A stretch of DNA of 7,178 nucleotides. Source: Candidatus Zixiibacteriota bacterium. Lineage in GTDB: Bacteria > Zixibacteria > MSB-5A5 > GN15 > FEB-12. The DNA lies in NCBI GenBank assembly GCA_022564135.1, contig JADFLZ010000108.1:1-7178 (forward strand), given 5' to 3'. A program made the position numbers and the translations under genes. Positions 1 through 5,500 of the stretch are shown piece after piece; position 1 is the stretch's first letter, and each line of letters starts with the position of its first letter. The notes beneath the pieces were generated by a model. That model had not been told where the DNA came from and made no database searches. It saw only the letters and a program-made list of their open reading frames with translations.

Positions 1-222
1 ACGCCCCTGAACTTCTGGATGAAGGATACCATCATCCCGCTGGACATCGCCTATACCCGCAGCGACGGCACGATCGTCAAGATCCACACCATGACGCCTC
101 TGGATACGCGGTTCAATCAATATCCCTCCGGCGAACCGGCCCGGTACGCCCTGGAAGTCAACGCGGGGGTCTTCGCCGCCAAGGGGATCAGCGAGGGCGA
201 CGTCATCGAGATTCCCGATTAA
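1..222 (+). CDS. DUF192 family protein, C-terminal part (cut by window edge)
   Basis: The reading frame is open from base 1 to the TAA at 220-222; the true start lies outside the window, and the ATG at 19 is internal (the W-M-K of the family motif). The 73 visible residues contain the family hallmarks: FWMKDT followed by IPLDIAY, the IV.IH.M stretch, then YPSGEPARYALEVNAG and a closing GI.EGD.I. These match the second half of DUF192, a small beta-rich domain of roughly 100-150 residues. It is often exported and has no established biochemical role. Most of the N-terminal half, including any signal peptide, is missing here. Codon use is strikingly GC-rich at third positions (22 of the last 25 sense codons end in G or C), unlike every other gene in the window. 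The family call is firm; the function is unknown. Confidence 0.9.
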   Translation, partial: TPLNFWMKDTIIPLDIAYTRSDGTIVKIHTMTPLDTRFNQYPSGEPARYALEVNAGVFAAKGISEGDVIEIPD

Positions 223-266
223 CCCGGATTTCTAGCCACAAAGACAGCAAGACACGAAGGAAAGAC

Positions 267-294
267 ATGAAAAATGGAGAATGAAAAATGGAGA
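267..294. repeat. Perfect 14-bp tandem duplication
   Basis: The 14-mer atgaaaaatggaga occurs at 267-280 and again directly at 281-294. It sits in low-complexity purine-rich intergenic DNA and probably arose by slippage. No coding role is apparent. Confidence 0.8.
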
Positions 295-399
295 AGCTTG
301 TGATAAAAGAGAATGGCAAAAACGAAAGAACGACCCGATTCATAAGGAAAAACAAAAAAGATATAGAATACATATTGAAAACTTGGCATGATAGTTAGG

Positions 400-414
400 A
401 AAGAGGCCCTCTTT
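400..414. repeat. Short palindrome AAAGAGG-C-CCTCTTT
   Basis: Seven-base arms (400-406 and 408-414) flank a single C and are followed by T-T-G. It could be a weak transcription terminator for the upstream DUF192 gene or a protein-binding site. The usable stem is short and the T-tract poor, so the role is uncertain. Confidence 0.35.
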
Positions 415-440
415 TGTTCAATTTATTCACAAGATTCTAC

Positions 441-471
441 TTGACTAAAGTGTGTGGTTTTCCGACATTAT
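441..471 (+). promoter_or_regulatory. Possible sigma-70 promoter for a short leader RNA
   Basis: TTGACT (441-446) matches five of six -35 consensus bases. The best -10 is CATTAT (466-471) at a long 19-base spacing, in an AT-rich stretch. If used, transcription would begin near 478, just before the paired elements at 487-532, and would give an RNA of about 60 bases when terminated. The spacing makes this a weak call. Confidence 0.3.
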
Positions 472-486
472 ATAAAAGATATACAT

Positions 487-532
487 CCTAGGAGTCTTCG
501 CATTCCTAGGTGCTCGGAGCGAGACTCCGAGC
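487..532 (+). promoter_or_regulatory. Attenuator-like leader with mutually exclusive stems
   Basis: Three pairings can be drawn by eye. Stem 1 pairs CCTAGGA (487-493) with TCCTAGG (504-510). An alternative stem pairs GGAGTCT (491-497) with AGACTCC (522-528) and extends through CGC (499-501) with GCG (519-521) around one bulged T. The terminator stem pairs 512-519 with 525-532. The alternative stem uses bases from both stem 1 and the terminator, so it cannot coexist with either. This is the logic of an attenuator ahead of the NYN gene. The signal that would switch it is not visible: there is no leader peptide, T-box or recognised riboswitch. The overlap may also be incidental. Confidence 0.4.
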
Positions 533-540
533 TTTTTTTT
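512..540 (+). terminator. Strong intrinsic terminator
   Basis: A perfect eight-base stem GCTCGGAG / CTCCGAGC (512-519 with 525-532) has a five-base loop (CGAGA) and is followed immediately by eight T residues (533-540). This is a textbook Rho-independent terminator on the plus strand. It lies 64 bases before the NYN start codon and about 290 bases after the DUF192 stop. It therefore either insulates the NYN gene, ends a short RNA, or acts as an attenuator. Confidence 0.88.
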
Positions 541-592
541 GCTTTAAAAAGACCTTTTTATTATCATAAAGAATAATCTATAAAATGAGCTC

Positions 593-597
593 AGGGA
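593..597 (+). promoter_or_regulatory. Ribosome binding site of the NYN gene
   Basis: AGGGA ends seven bases before the ATG at 605. It is the only purine-rich element near this start and supports it. Confidence 0.6.
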
Positions 598-604
598 TTA
601 GATA

Positions 605-1288
605 ATGATCAAAGAAAATCAGCGCATTAGAGTTGCTGCGTTTATCGACGGCTTTAATGTTTATTACTTGCTAAATAAACCTAATCTAAGAAAATACAAA
701 TGGCTAAACTATAGTTCTTTGGCAGCTCGTTTCCTGCCTCGAGGGGGAGAGCTAGTATCAGTACAATACTTTACCGCAAAGGCGACCTGGGATGAAAGGA
801 AAGCTCGAAGGCATGATCTATACATGCGTGCGTTGAGGAACTTTGGGGTAGAATGTGTCGTAGGTCGATTTAAGAAACTTAAGAAGAAAGTTGTCATTTA
901 TAACGAAGCAAGCTGGAAAAGCTATACAACAGTAGACGGTAAAATAACGGGCTCTCTCTTTTATGGGTATACTTTTGAGGAGAAAAAAACCGATGTAAAC
1001 ATTGCTAGTGAAATGATCACCAAAGCCGCAACTAATGCTTGTGATTATCTATTGCTAGTGTCTGGAGATACTGATTTTGAGCCAGCCATAAAAATTGTCC
1101 AAGAAGTATTTAAGAAATCGATAATCGTGGCTGTGCCTAACAAAAGGATTTCAGGATCAATTAAGGCAATAGCCCCAAAGGGCAATTGTGTTTCAATCAG
1201 AGAAAAGGACTTTGCGGGTTCACTTTTGCCGAGCAGTATAAAATTGAGCAATGGACTAACAATAGAATGTCCACAAGAGTGGCGTTAG
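605..1288 (+). CDS. NYN-domain (LabA/DUF88-like, PIN-like fold) putative ribonuclease
   Basis: This 227-residue protein has the acidic motifs of NYN domains in order: AAFIDGFNVYY near the N-terminus (Asp15, Asn18), EEKKTDVNIASEM (Asp130) and LLVSGDTDFEPAI (Asp155, Asp157). In this PIN-like fold such residues form a metal-binding pocket, and characterised relatives are RNases; activity here is inferred. The ending (LLPSSIKL, then a Gly and P..W near the C-terminus) resembles the usual end of bacterial members, so the gene looks complete. It is cytoplasmic, with no signal peptide or membrane segment. It stands alone: a strong terminator precedes it and the next gene is convergent, with no antitoxin, toxin or defence partner beside it. 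Its AT-rich codons contrast with the upstream DUF192 fragment. The RNA target is unknown. Confidence 0.88.
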   Translation: MIKENQRIRVAAFIDGFNVYYLLNKPNLRKYKWLNYSSLAARFLPRGGELVSVQYFTAKATWDERKARRHDLYMRALRNFGVECVVGRFKKLKKKVVIYNEASWKSYTTVDGKITGSLFYGYTFEEKKTDVNIASEMITKAATNACDYLLLVSGDTDFEPAIKIVQEVFKKSIIVAVPNKRISGSIKAIAPKGNCVSIREKDFAGSLLPSSIKLSNGLTIECPQEWR

Positions 1289-1454
1289 ATTATATTAGCT
1301 TCAATCGCAATGTCAGAATTCAACTTGGTATAGGCAGACCACTCCTGAGCAAGCTCGCGAGGGTACTGCCCTACATAATTTATAACAACTATTCATAAAG
1401 GGCAGATGGGGACACGCCATAGCGGCCGCCCACTCAATTTCCAGCGGAGTCGAC
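1289..1454. other. Convergent intergenic spacer
   Basis: This spacer lies between the converging NYN and repeat-protein genes. It contains a widely spaced inverted repeat, CTGCCCT (1366-1372) and AGGGCAG (1399-1405), and becomes abruptly GC-rich after about 1400. No stem followed by a T-tract was found for either gene. A 43-codon frame (ATG 1267 to TAA 1396-1398) overlaps the NYN end but has no ribosome binding site. Confidence 0.5.
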
Positions 1455-3188
1455 TCAATCGGCCATAGAAATTGTCACGCCCCAGTTCATCTGGTCGCGC
1501 GGGGGTGAAGCGTTCCAACGTCCAAATGAATGTGAGCCGTCGGACTCATAAACAACTTCGTACTCTCCCGGTCCAAGTTTGATATCATCTCTGATCATTC
1601 TGTTTTTATCGGCACCGCCGGCATGGTCGGACCTGCGGTAGCGCATCTCCCAGACATCGCGGCCGGATTCCAAATCTACAATATAAGCGTAGTCATACAT
1701 ATTGCCGCTCTGGCCTTCGCCGAGTGCATAAATACTTATCCTTGTCTTTTTATCCAGACTGAAGCGAACCCGCCGGCGTTCGCTGTTACCAACCCGGGTG
1801 ATTCTGGCTAAGATATTGGTGTTGTCGGCCAGTTCTTTTTCACTGACCAGTTTGATACTGCCGGTTTTGTCGATTGCATAAATAGACAGGCCATACTGGT
1901 CTGGTTCAAAAGGGGCCGAAGAGTTCCAGTTGCGGTAGGCATGAGAGTCATCGGTGAGGTAATAGGCGGTGTAGCTGCCGGCCGGCAGGGTCATGATATC
2001 ATCGAACATTCTATTTTTGCTGGCGCCTCCGGCATGCTTGGTATTGCGGTAAGTCATTTCCCAGACAACCTTACCGGTGGCTGCGTCAACAATTGTTCCG
2101 TAATCTGCGAATTCCCGGCGGCTATTTGACATCTCTCCGATAGCATAAATATGAAGTTTGGTTTTTGATTTAATCTCAAACGATTGCTCCTGGAAGTCGT
2201 TGTTGCGGGCTCTGGTCAGTTCTATAACAGCATCACCGCGCCCCGGAACATCGATTATTGAAAACGAAGATTTGTCAAATCCCTCCCCGGGCAGAATTGT
2301 TATTCCCCAGTTGATGGGATCGTAGGGAGGGCTGGCATTAAATTCCTCATAAGAATGAGAGCCGTCGGTCACAACATATAAAACATACTTTCCTTTTTCG
2401 AACTTTACTTCGTCGTTAAACAGCTGGTTTTTTTCAGAGCCGCCGGCATACTCGGCGTCCCATTTGTCAATCTCCCAGACTCTTTCACGCGTCTCCATAT
2501 TTATAATCCAGGCATGGTCTACGGGAACTTCGTTTCTGCCGGGCTGCTCTATTAAAGAATAAATCTGCAGTTTTCCGGACTTACTGAGTTCGAATCCGGT
2601 CTTAATAAATTCAGAGTCGCCCAGCTGAGTATGCTTTATGAGTGCGCCGGCATGGCCGCCGTCAATTTCGAACCGTTCAATGTCCGCGGCTTGTAATTCG
2701 TTTGAAGTCAGCTTTACGTAGCATTCTCTGATATCACGTTTGCGCAGCCGGCGATCATTATCGCCATCAAATAAGTTTGAGAGTTCATCGAAAAAATCGC
2801 CGTTGAAACTGCCCCAGCCCCAATGCTCACGATTTGGGACTGAGTAATAAAGCTCATAGCTGCCGGCTTTTAAATATTCTACAGTGCTCTTTTTTCTCAA
2901 GAGACTGTTTTTCTTATATCTTTTGGTCCGCCGACTTTCCAGCTCCCAGACAAGTTCACGAGTGTCTGAGTCAATTATCCAGGCGTAAGCCAGCATCGAG
3001 CGATTTCTTGGCGCCTTGATTCCGACGATGTCAATATCAATATCCGCGCCTTTTTTAAGAGTAAAGCCGACAGATTCAAGATCACCGTTTCTTAGATCTT
3101 TTATTTCGGCAACAGTCAGGCCCAGAATTGAAGAACCTAAAAACAGGCTGGTTATAGCGGTTAAAAGTAAGATTTTTAAGGATTTCAT
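1455..3188 (-). CDS. Exported protein of four tandem ~138-residue beta-rich repeats, unknown function
   Basis: The 577-residue product starts with a signal peptide: MKSLK, a hydrophobic run to about residue 24, and possible cleavage after T-V-A (27). The rest is four diverged copies of one unit, anchored by F42, F199, F337 and F476. Each copy carries strand-like IYA.GE, then an aromatic/IVD segment with VWE (W81, W238, W376, W513), then AGG..KN. An L..G.Y...Y stretch, TD.SHS, WN..PP and WG.. follow. The first copy has lost AGG and SHS; the second has Tyr for the His of HAGG; copies three and four are fullest (H385, H416; H522, H553). The pattern suggests beta-sandwich domains outside the cytoplasm, perhaps binding a ligand, metal or surface polymer. 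No catalytic signature, membrane anchor or sorting tail is visible. I do not recognise a named family. The start is supported by a ribosome binding site and a candidate ECF promoter. Confidence 0.85.
   Translation of the reverse strand: MKSLKILLLTAITSLFLGSSILGLTVAEIKDLRNGDLESVGFTLKKGADIDIDIVGIKAPRNRSMLAYAWIIDSDTRELVWELESRRTKRYKKNSLLRKKSTVEYLKAGSYELYYSVPNREHWGWGSFNGDFFDELSNLFDGDNDRRLRKRDIRECYVKLTSNELQAADIERFEIDGGHAGALIKHTQLGDSEFIKTGFELSKSGKLQIYSLIEQPGRNEVPVDHAWIINMETRERVWEIDKWDAEYAGGSEKNQLFNDEVKFEKGKYVLYVVTDGSHSYEEFNASPPYDPINWGITILPGEGFDKSSFSIIDVPGRGDAVIELTRARNNDFQEQSFEIKSKTKLHIYAIGEMSNSRREFADYGTIVDAATGKVVWEMTYRNTKHAGGASKNRMFDDIMTLPAGSYTAYYLTDDSHAYRNWNSSAPFEPDQYGLSIYAIDKTGSIKLVSEKELADNTNILARITRVGNSERRRVRFSLDKKTRISIYALGEGQSGNMYDYAYIVDLESGRDVWEMRYRRSDHAGGADKNRMIRDDIKLGPGEYEVVYESDGSHSFGRWNASPPRDQMNWGVTISMAD
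1458..1814 (-). repeat. Repeat unit 4 (residues ~459-577)
   Basis: It contains ARITRVGN, ISIYALGE, DVWEM, HAGGADKNRM (His522), SDGSHSF (His553), WNASPP and NWGVTI. The protein ends three residues later, without the trailing linker found after units 2 and 3. Unit 4 is offset from unit 3 by 137-139 residues. Confidence 0.85.
1815..2231 (-). repeat. Repeat unit 3 (residues ~320-458)
   Basis: It contains IELTRARNND, LHIYAIGE, KVVWEM, HAGGASKNRMFDD (His385), TDDSHAY (His416), WNSSAP and QYGLSI. It is offset from unit 2 by about 138 residues. Confidence 0.85.
2232..2648 (-). repeat. Repeat unit 2 (residues ~181-319)
   Basis: It contains FELSKSGKLQIYS, DHAWIIN, RVWEI, YAGGSEKNQLF, TDGSHSY (His278), FNASPP and NWGITI. 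The first motif has Tyr247 where units 3 and 4 have His. Confidence 0.8.
2649..3116 (-). repeat. Repeat unit 1 (residues ~25-180), degenerate
   Basis: It aligns with the others at AEIKDLRNGD, F42, AYAWIIDSDTRELVWEL and the K-N / L..GSYELYY region. The HAGG and SHS..WN motifs are gone, replaced by an aromatic stretch (W123, W125) and an Asp/Arg-rich insertion (about 130-152). It is about 18 residues longer than the other units. Confidence 0.65.
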
Positions 3189-3194
3189 AGTTTT

Positions 3195-3200
3195 CCTCTC
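3195..3200 (-). promoter_or_regulatory. Ribosome binding site of the repeat protein
   Basis: Read on the minus strand, GAGAGG precedes the ATG at 3188 by six bases (AAAACT), a normal Shine-Dalgarno spacing that confirms this start. Confidence 0.75.
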
Positions 3201-3230
3201 GTAATGTTTATTTTTAACTATAAATGATAT

Positions 3231-3257
3231 TACGGGAGCTGAAGAGGGGATGTTTCA
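3231..3257 (-). promoter_or_regulatory. Candidate ECF-sigma promoter (TGAAAC-N17-CGTA)
   Basis: On the minus strand, TGAAAC (3252-3257) and CGTA (3231-3234) are separated by 17 bases. The pair matches the -35/-10 pattern known for several ECF sigma factors, for example Bacillus SigW with TGAAAC and CGTA about 16 bases apart. The predicted start near 3224 gives a 5' UTR of about 35 bases before ATG 3188. A sigma-70-like -10, TATAGT (3217-3222, minus), is also present but lacks a good -35. An ECF sigma gene lies in the same window. Confidence 0.5.
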
Positions 3258-3478
3258 CAAATCCGGAAAAAGGTCGAGCGTTCGACGATTCTCGTTACAA
3301 AGGCAGAGAGGCATAGTTTCATATTTCCGTCTTTCTTATCGCCAATAAAACGTTTTTATATTAAAAATAGTGGTAAGTAACTTCTTGAGATGCTAAAAAG
3401 ATAGTGCCATAAAAGTCTTACGCGTCAAAGGTTTATCGAGAGTATGAGTTGTTGGGGCGTAAATTACGAACTATCTTC
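3258..3478. other. Central part of the divergent intergenic region
   Basis: The full gap between the repeat protein and the Rrf2 gene is 391 bases, with promoter elements at both ends. The middle holds a small hairpin (GTCGA 3273-3277 with TCGAC 3282-3286) and AT-rich sequence around 3350-3370. I see no gene or RNA in it. Confidence 0.5.
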
Positions 3479-3507
3479 TTGACAAAGCTGTCGAGTGTTC
3501 ACATAAT
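3479..3507 (+). promoter_or_regulatory. Sigma-70-type promoter of the Rrf2 operon
   Basis: TTGACA (3479-3484) is a perfect -35. CATAAT (3502-3507) matches five of six -10 bases, at the optimal 17-base spacing. The expected start is about 3513-3516, inside the adjacent palindrome. Confidence 0.8.
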
Positions 3508-3509
3508 TA

Positions 3510-3525
3510 CCGATATAAATATCGG
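3510..3525. promoter_or_regulatory. Palindromic operator candidate over the transcription start
   Basis: CCGATAT-AA-ATATCGG is a perfect inverted repeat with seven-base arms, beginning two bases after the -10 box. A regulator bound here would block RNA polymerase. Rrf2-family proteins bind as dimers to such sites and often repress their own operon, so the product of the next gene is the natural candidate. The flanking ATTACC.../...GGAAT has some resemblance to operators of Rrf2 relatives, but I do not claim a specific match. Confidence 0.6.
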
Positions 3526-3544
3526 AATCTCCTGTTTGGAGATT
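3526..3544 (+). promoter_or_regulatory. 5' UTR hairpin of the Rrf2 mRNA
   Basis: AATCTCC (3526-3532) and GGAGATT (3538-3544) form a perfect seven-base stem with loop TGTTT. It lies in the leader directly after the palindrome and about 35 bases before the assigned start. It has no T-tract, so it is not a terminator; it may stabilise the mRNA 5' end. Confidence 0.45.
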
Positions 3545-3569
3545 AAGGTATTTTGGAATGTTTTAATTT

Positions 3570-3573
3570 AGGA
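3570..3573 (+). promoter_or_regulatory. Ribosome binding site fixing the Rrf2 start
   Basis: AGGA is followed six bases later by ATG 3580. The in-frame TTG at 3553 has only AAGG four bases upstream and would add nine residues before the typical family start. Confidence 0.7.
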
Positions 3574-3579
3574 AGAAAG

Positions 3580-4020
3580 ATGATTTATCCCAGACAAGTA
3601 GTTTATTCGCTGGAAGCCCTGGGCTATCTGGCCTCACTTGAATCAAACAGGACGATAAAAGTGAAGGACCTGGCTCAAAATCTGGAGATCCCCAGACATT
3701 ATTTAGGTAAAGTTCTGACAGAGCTGGAAAAAAAGAGACTGGTAACTTCAACCAAGGGCCCCAGTGGAGGATTTACCCTGGCTGTAAATCCGGCTAGTAT
3801 TACGCTCTACAGAATTTTGGCGGCGCTTAACGGACTGGAAAAACTGGAGGACGCCTGTGTGATGGGTTTGGGTCGTTGCCACAGTGACCGGCCCTGTGCT
3901 CTGCACGATATCTGGGCGCAGTTTAAGAACAGCACTATCGTGCGAACTCAGAAGCTGACTCTGGAGGAGTTTTCATCACGGCTTTTTAAGAAAGAAACCA
4001 GCGGAAGCGGATCAGGCTGA
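3580..4020 (+). CDS. Rrf2-family iron-sulfur transcriptional regulator
   Basis: The 146-residue protein begins MIYPRQVVYSLEALGYLA, the usual Rrf2 opening. A winged helix-turn-helix follows (about 28-70: VKDLAQNLEIPRHYLGKVL, then the wing KGPSGGF.LA). Three cysteines, C93, C100 and C106, lie in the loop before the dimerisation helix, with His109 three residues after the last Cys, the same offset as the fourth ligand of IscR. It probably carries a [2Fe-2S] or similar cluster and senses iron-sulfur status, oxidants or NO; which one cannot be told. The usual family length is 130-165. The start at 3580 is preferred over TTG 3553 because of AGGA and the family alignment. The C-terminus is a short Ser/Gly tail. 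It has its own promoter and a palindromic operator candidate, and a decarboxylase gene lies 61 bases downstream on the same strand. Confidence 0.9.
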   Translation: MIYPRQVVYSLEALGYLASLESNRTIKVKDLAQNLEIPRHYLGKVLTELEKKRLVTSTKGPSGGFTLAVNPASITLYRILAALNGLEKLEDACVMGLGRCHSDRPCALHDIWAQFKNSTIVRTQKLTLEEFSSRLFKKETSGSGSG

Positions 4021-4081
4021 TGAATCAAACTAAAATCTGAACTAAAAGAGACTGATTTCGGGAAAATGAAGAATAGTTACG

Positions 4082-5500
4082 ATGTGGAGTGTTATGAACG
4101 ATCTCTTGAGACAATTGGCAGATGAAATTGAAGATTATTCCGAAAACATAGCCAGTATTAAGCCGGTCCCGCAAGTTTCTTTAGAAGAAATAAAATCGTA
4201 CTTAAATAAGAATTACTCTTTTGAAACTCCTATAAATTTAAGAGAACTGAGCGGTGATGTAATCAGAGTAATGCGCAACTGGTCGCTTCATGCCGGTCAC
4301 CCCAATTATTTTGGGCTGTTTGTTCCGGGAACCAAAACAGCCTCGGTCATAGCCGACGCGCTGGTGGCGCTGTACAACCCTCAGCTGGGTACCTGGTCAC
4401 ACTCGCCTGTCAGCACCGAGATTGAGCGCCACACTTTAAGGTTCCTGTTAGAAAAATTTGGCTATGACCCGAACAGCAGCTGTGGGAGTTTTACTACCGG
4501 CGGCACCGAAGCCAACCTTTCGGCCGTGCTGACAGCTCTTACTGATAAATTTCCGGAATACTGCGACGGGGGCGTCAGGGCACTACTGCGGCCACCGCTT
4601 ATTTATGTTTCAGAAGAAGCGCATCATTCATTTATAAAAATCGGACAGGTGACCGGGCTGGGTCATACTGCTGTGCGCAATGTGCCCGCAGACGATAACT
4701 TCCGGCTGGATATGACTGAACTCAGGAAAATGGTAGAATCCGATATAAGGGATGGCTTTGAACCGTTCATGGTAGTGGGCACTGCCGGCACAACCAGTGC
4801 GGGAGTGATTGATCCTCTGATAGACATTGCTGAGTTTTGCCGTGAACGAAATTTTTGGTTTCACTGTGACGCTGCCTGGGGAGGAGCGGCAGTGATGTCA
4901 CCCCAGCTCGCTGGTGCACTTAAAGGCATTGAACAATCAGATTCTATTACCTGCGATGCCCACAAGTGGTTTTCTGTTTCAATGAGTGCCGGAATGTTTT
5001 TTTGCAGGCATCCTCAGGCAGTTTCAAAAACTTTTCAGGCCTCTGCTGCTTATATGCCGGCAAGTCAGACGGGGAAAGTTGATAGTTTTAGAAACACGCT
5101 GCAGTGTTCCCGCCGTTTCATCGGATTGAAACTATTTATGACTCTGGCTGAACTCGGGGAAAAGGGCTATGCCACTATGATAGAAAAACAGGCGGAGCTG
5201 GGTGAGTTTCTGAGGCTTGAGCTGATAGAAAAAGGATTTGAGATACTAAACCAGACTCCCCTGCCGGTAGTATGCTTTACTCACCCGGCGCTGGCCGAAT
5301 CAGGACTTTCGACCGCTGAAGTTCTAAGAGAGCTTTACTCAAAAAGAGAATTCTGGATTTCTGATACAAAACTTAAGAACAAAATCCCTGCCCTCAGAGC
5401 TTGCATTAGCTCATTTCGGACTGACGAAAATACGGTTAGAGAGCTGGTAAGAACATTACAGCTTATTGTGTCTAAGAAAGCTGCCGTAAGCAGAATATAA
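4082..5500 (+). CDS. Group II pyridoxal-phosphate-dependent amino acid decarboxylase
   Basis: The 472-residue enzyme has the full fold-type I group II signature. HAGHPNYFG (70-78) lines the substrate pocket and SFTTGGTEAN (136-145) is the phosphate-binding loop. His181 of EEAHHS should stack on PLP, GTAGTTSAG (233-241) follows, and Asp263 of FHCDAAWGG pairs with the PLP nitrogen. Lys295 of CDAHKWF is the Schiff-base lysine. Length is normal for the aromatic-L-amino-acid, glutamate or cysteine-sulfinate/aspartate decarboxylase group. The substrate cannot be assigned by eye, but the product should be an amine plus CO2. It is cytoplasmic. No terminator separates it from the Rrf2 gene, so co-transcription is likely. 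The start is uncertain: ATG 4082 has a poor ribosome site, while ATG 4094 (residue 5) has GGAG only four bases away. No catalytic residue is missing. Confidence 0.9.
   Translation: MWSVMNDLLRQLADEIEDYSENIASIKPVPQVSLEEIKSYLNKNYSFETPINLRELSGDVIRVMRNWSLHAGHPNYFGLFVPGTKTASVIADALVALYNPQLGTWSHSPVSTEIERHTLRFLLEKFGYDPNSSCGSFTTGGTEANLSAVLTALTDKFPEYCDGGVRALLRPPLIYVSEEAHHSFIKIGQVTGLGHTAVRNVPADDNFRLDMTELRKMVESDIRDGFEPFMVVGTAGTTSAGVIDPLIDIAEFCRERNFWFHCDAAWGGAAVMSPQLAGALKGIEQSDSITCDAHKWFSVSMSAGMFFCRHPQAVSKTFQASAAYMPASQTGKVDSFRNTLQCSRRFIGLKLFMTLAELGEKGYATMIEKQAELGEFLRLELIEKGFEILNQTPLPVVCFTHPALAESGLSTAEVLRELYSKREFWISDTKLKNKIPALRACISSFRTDENTVRELVRTLQLIVSKKAAVSRI

Larger units (their letters stand above)
223..604. 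other. AT-rich intergenic region before the NYN gene
   Basis: This gap of 382 bases has no convincing gene. It begins with a low-complexity purine-rich stretch (ccacaaagacagcaagacacg, from about 235) resembling intergenic repeats common in environmental bacterial genomes. A 14-base tandem duplication, a small palindrome, a possible promoter and a strong terminator follow; each is listed separately. A short ATG-started frame at 281-391 (36 codons, Lys/Arg-rich) has no ribosome binding site and looks accidental. Confidence 0.6.

Noticed and set aside
281..391. 36-codon ATG frame rich in Lys and Arg
   Set aside because: It has no ribosome binding site, lies in low-complexity DNA, and a second frame is also open over the same bases; consistent with chance in purine-rich sequence.
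478..604. T-box or metabolite riboswitch in the NYN leader
   Set aside because: No T-box consensus or recognised aptamer core is visible, and the leader is too short for most known classes.
605..1288. NYN gene as the toxin of a toxin-antitoxin or as part of a defence island
   Set aside because: No small partner gene, no second defence gene and no mobility gene is adjacent.
1406..1420. TGGGGACACGCCATA resembling motifs near REP/RAYT-type elements
   Set aside because: There is a single copy with no paired arm or transposase nearby, so no mobile element can be supported.
1422..1454. GCGGCCGC and GTCGAC (NotI and SalI sites) 20 bases apart, suggesting a cloning linker
   Set aside because: The sequence between and around them is not recognisable vector, the sites can occur by chance in a short GC-rich stretch, and the coding sequence continues normally next to them.
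1623..2129. Plus-strand open frames opposite the repeat protein
   Set aside because: They are short antisense frames, repeat with the periodicity of the coding repeats, and have no ribosome sites or recognisable domains.
3553..3579. TTG start giving a nine-residue longer Rrf2 protein
   Set aside because: ATG 3580 has a better placed AGGA and yields the standard Rrf2 N-terminus.
4628..4864. 78-codon minus-strand frame inside the decarboxylase gene
   Set aside because: It lies fully within conserved catalytic coding sequence on the other strand and resembles no known protein.
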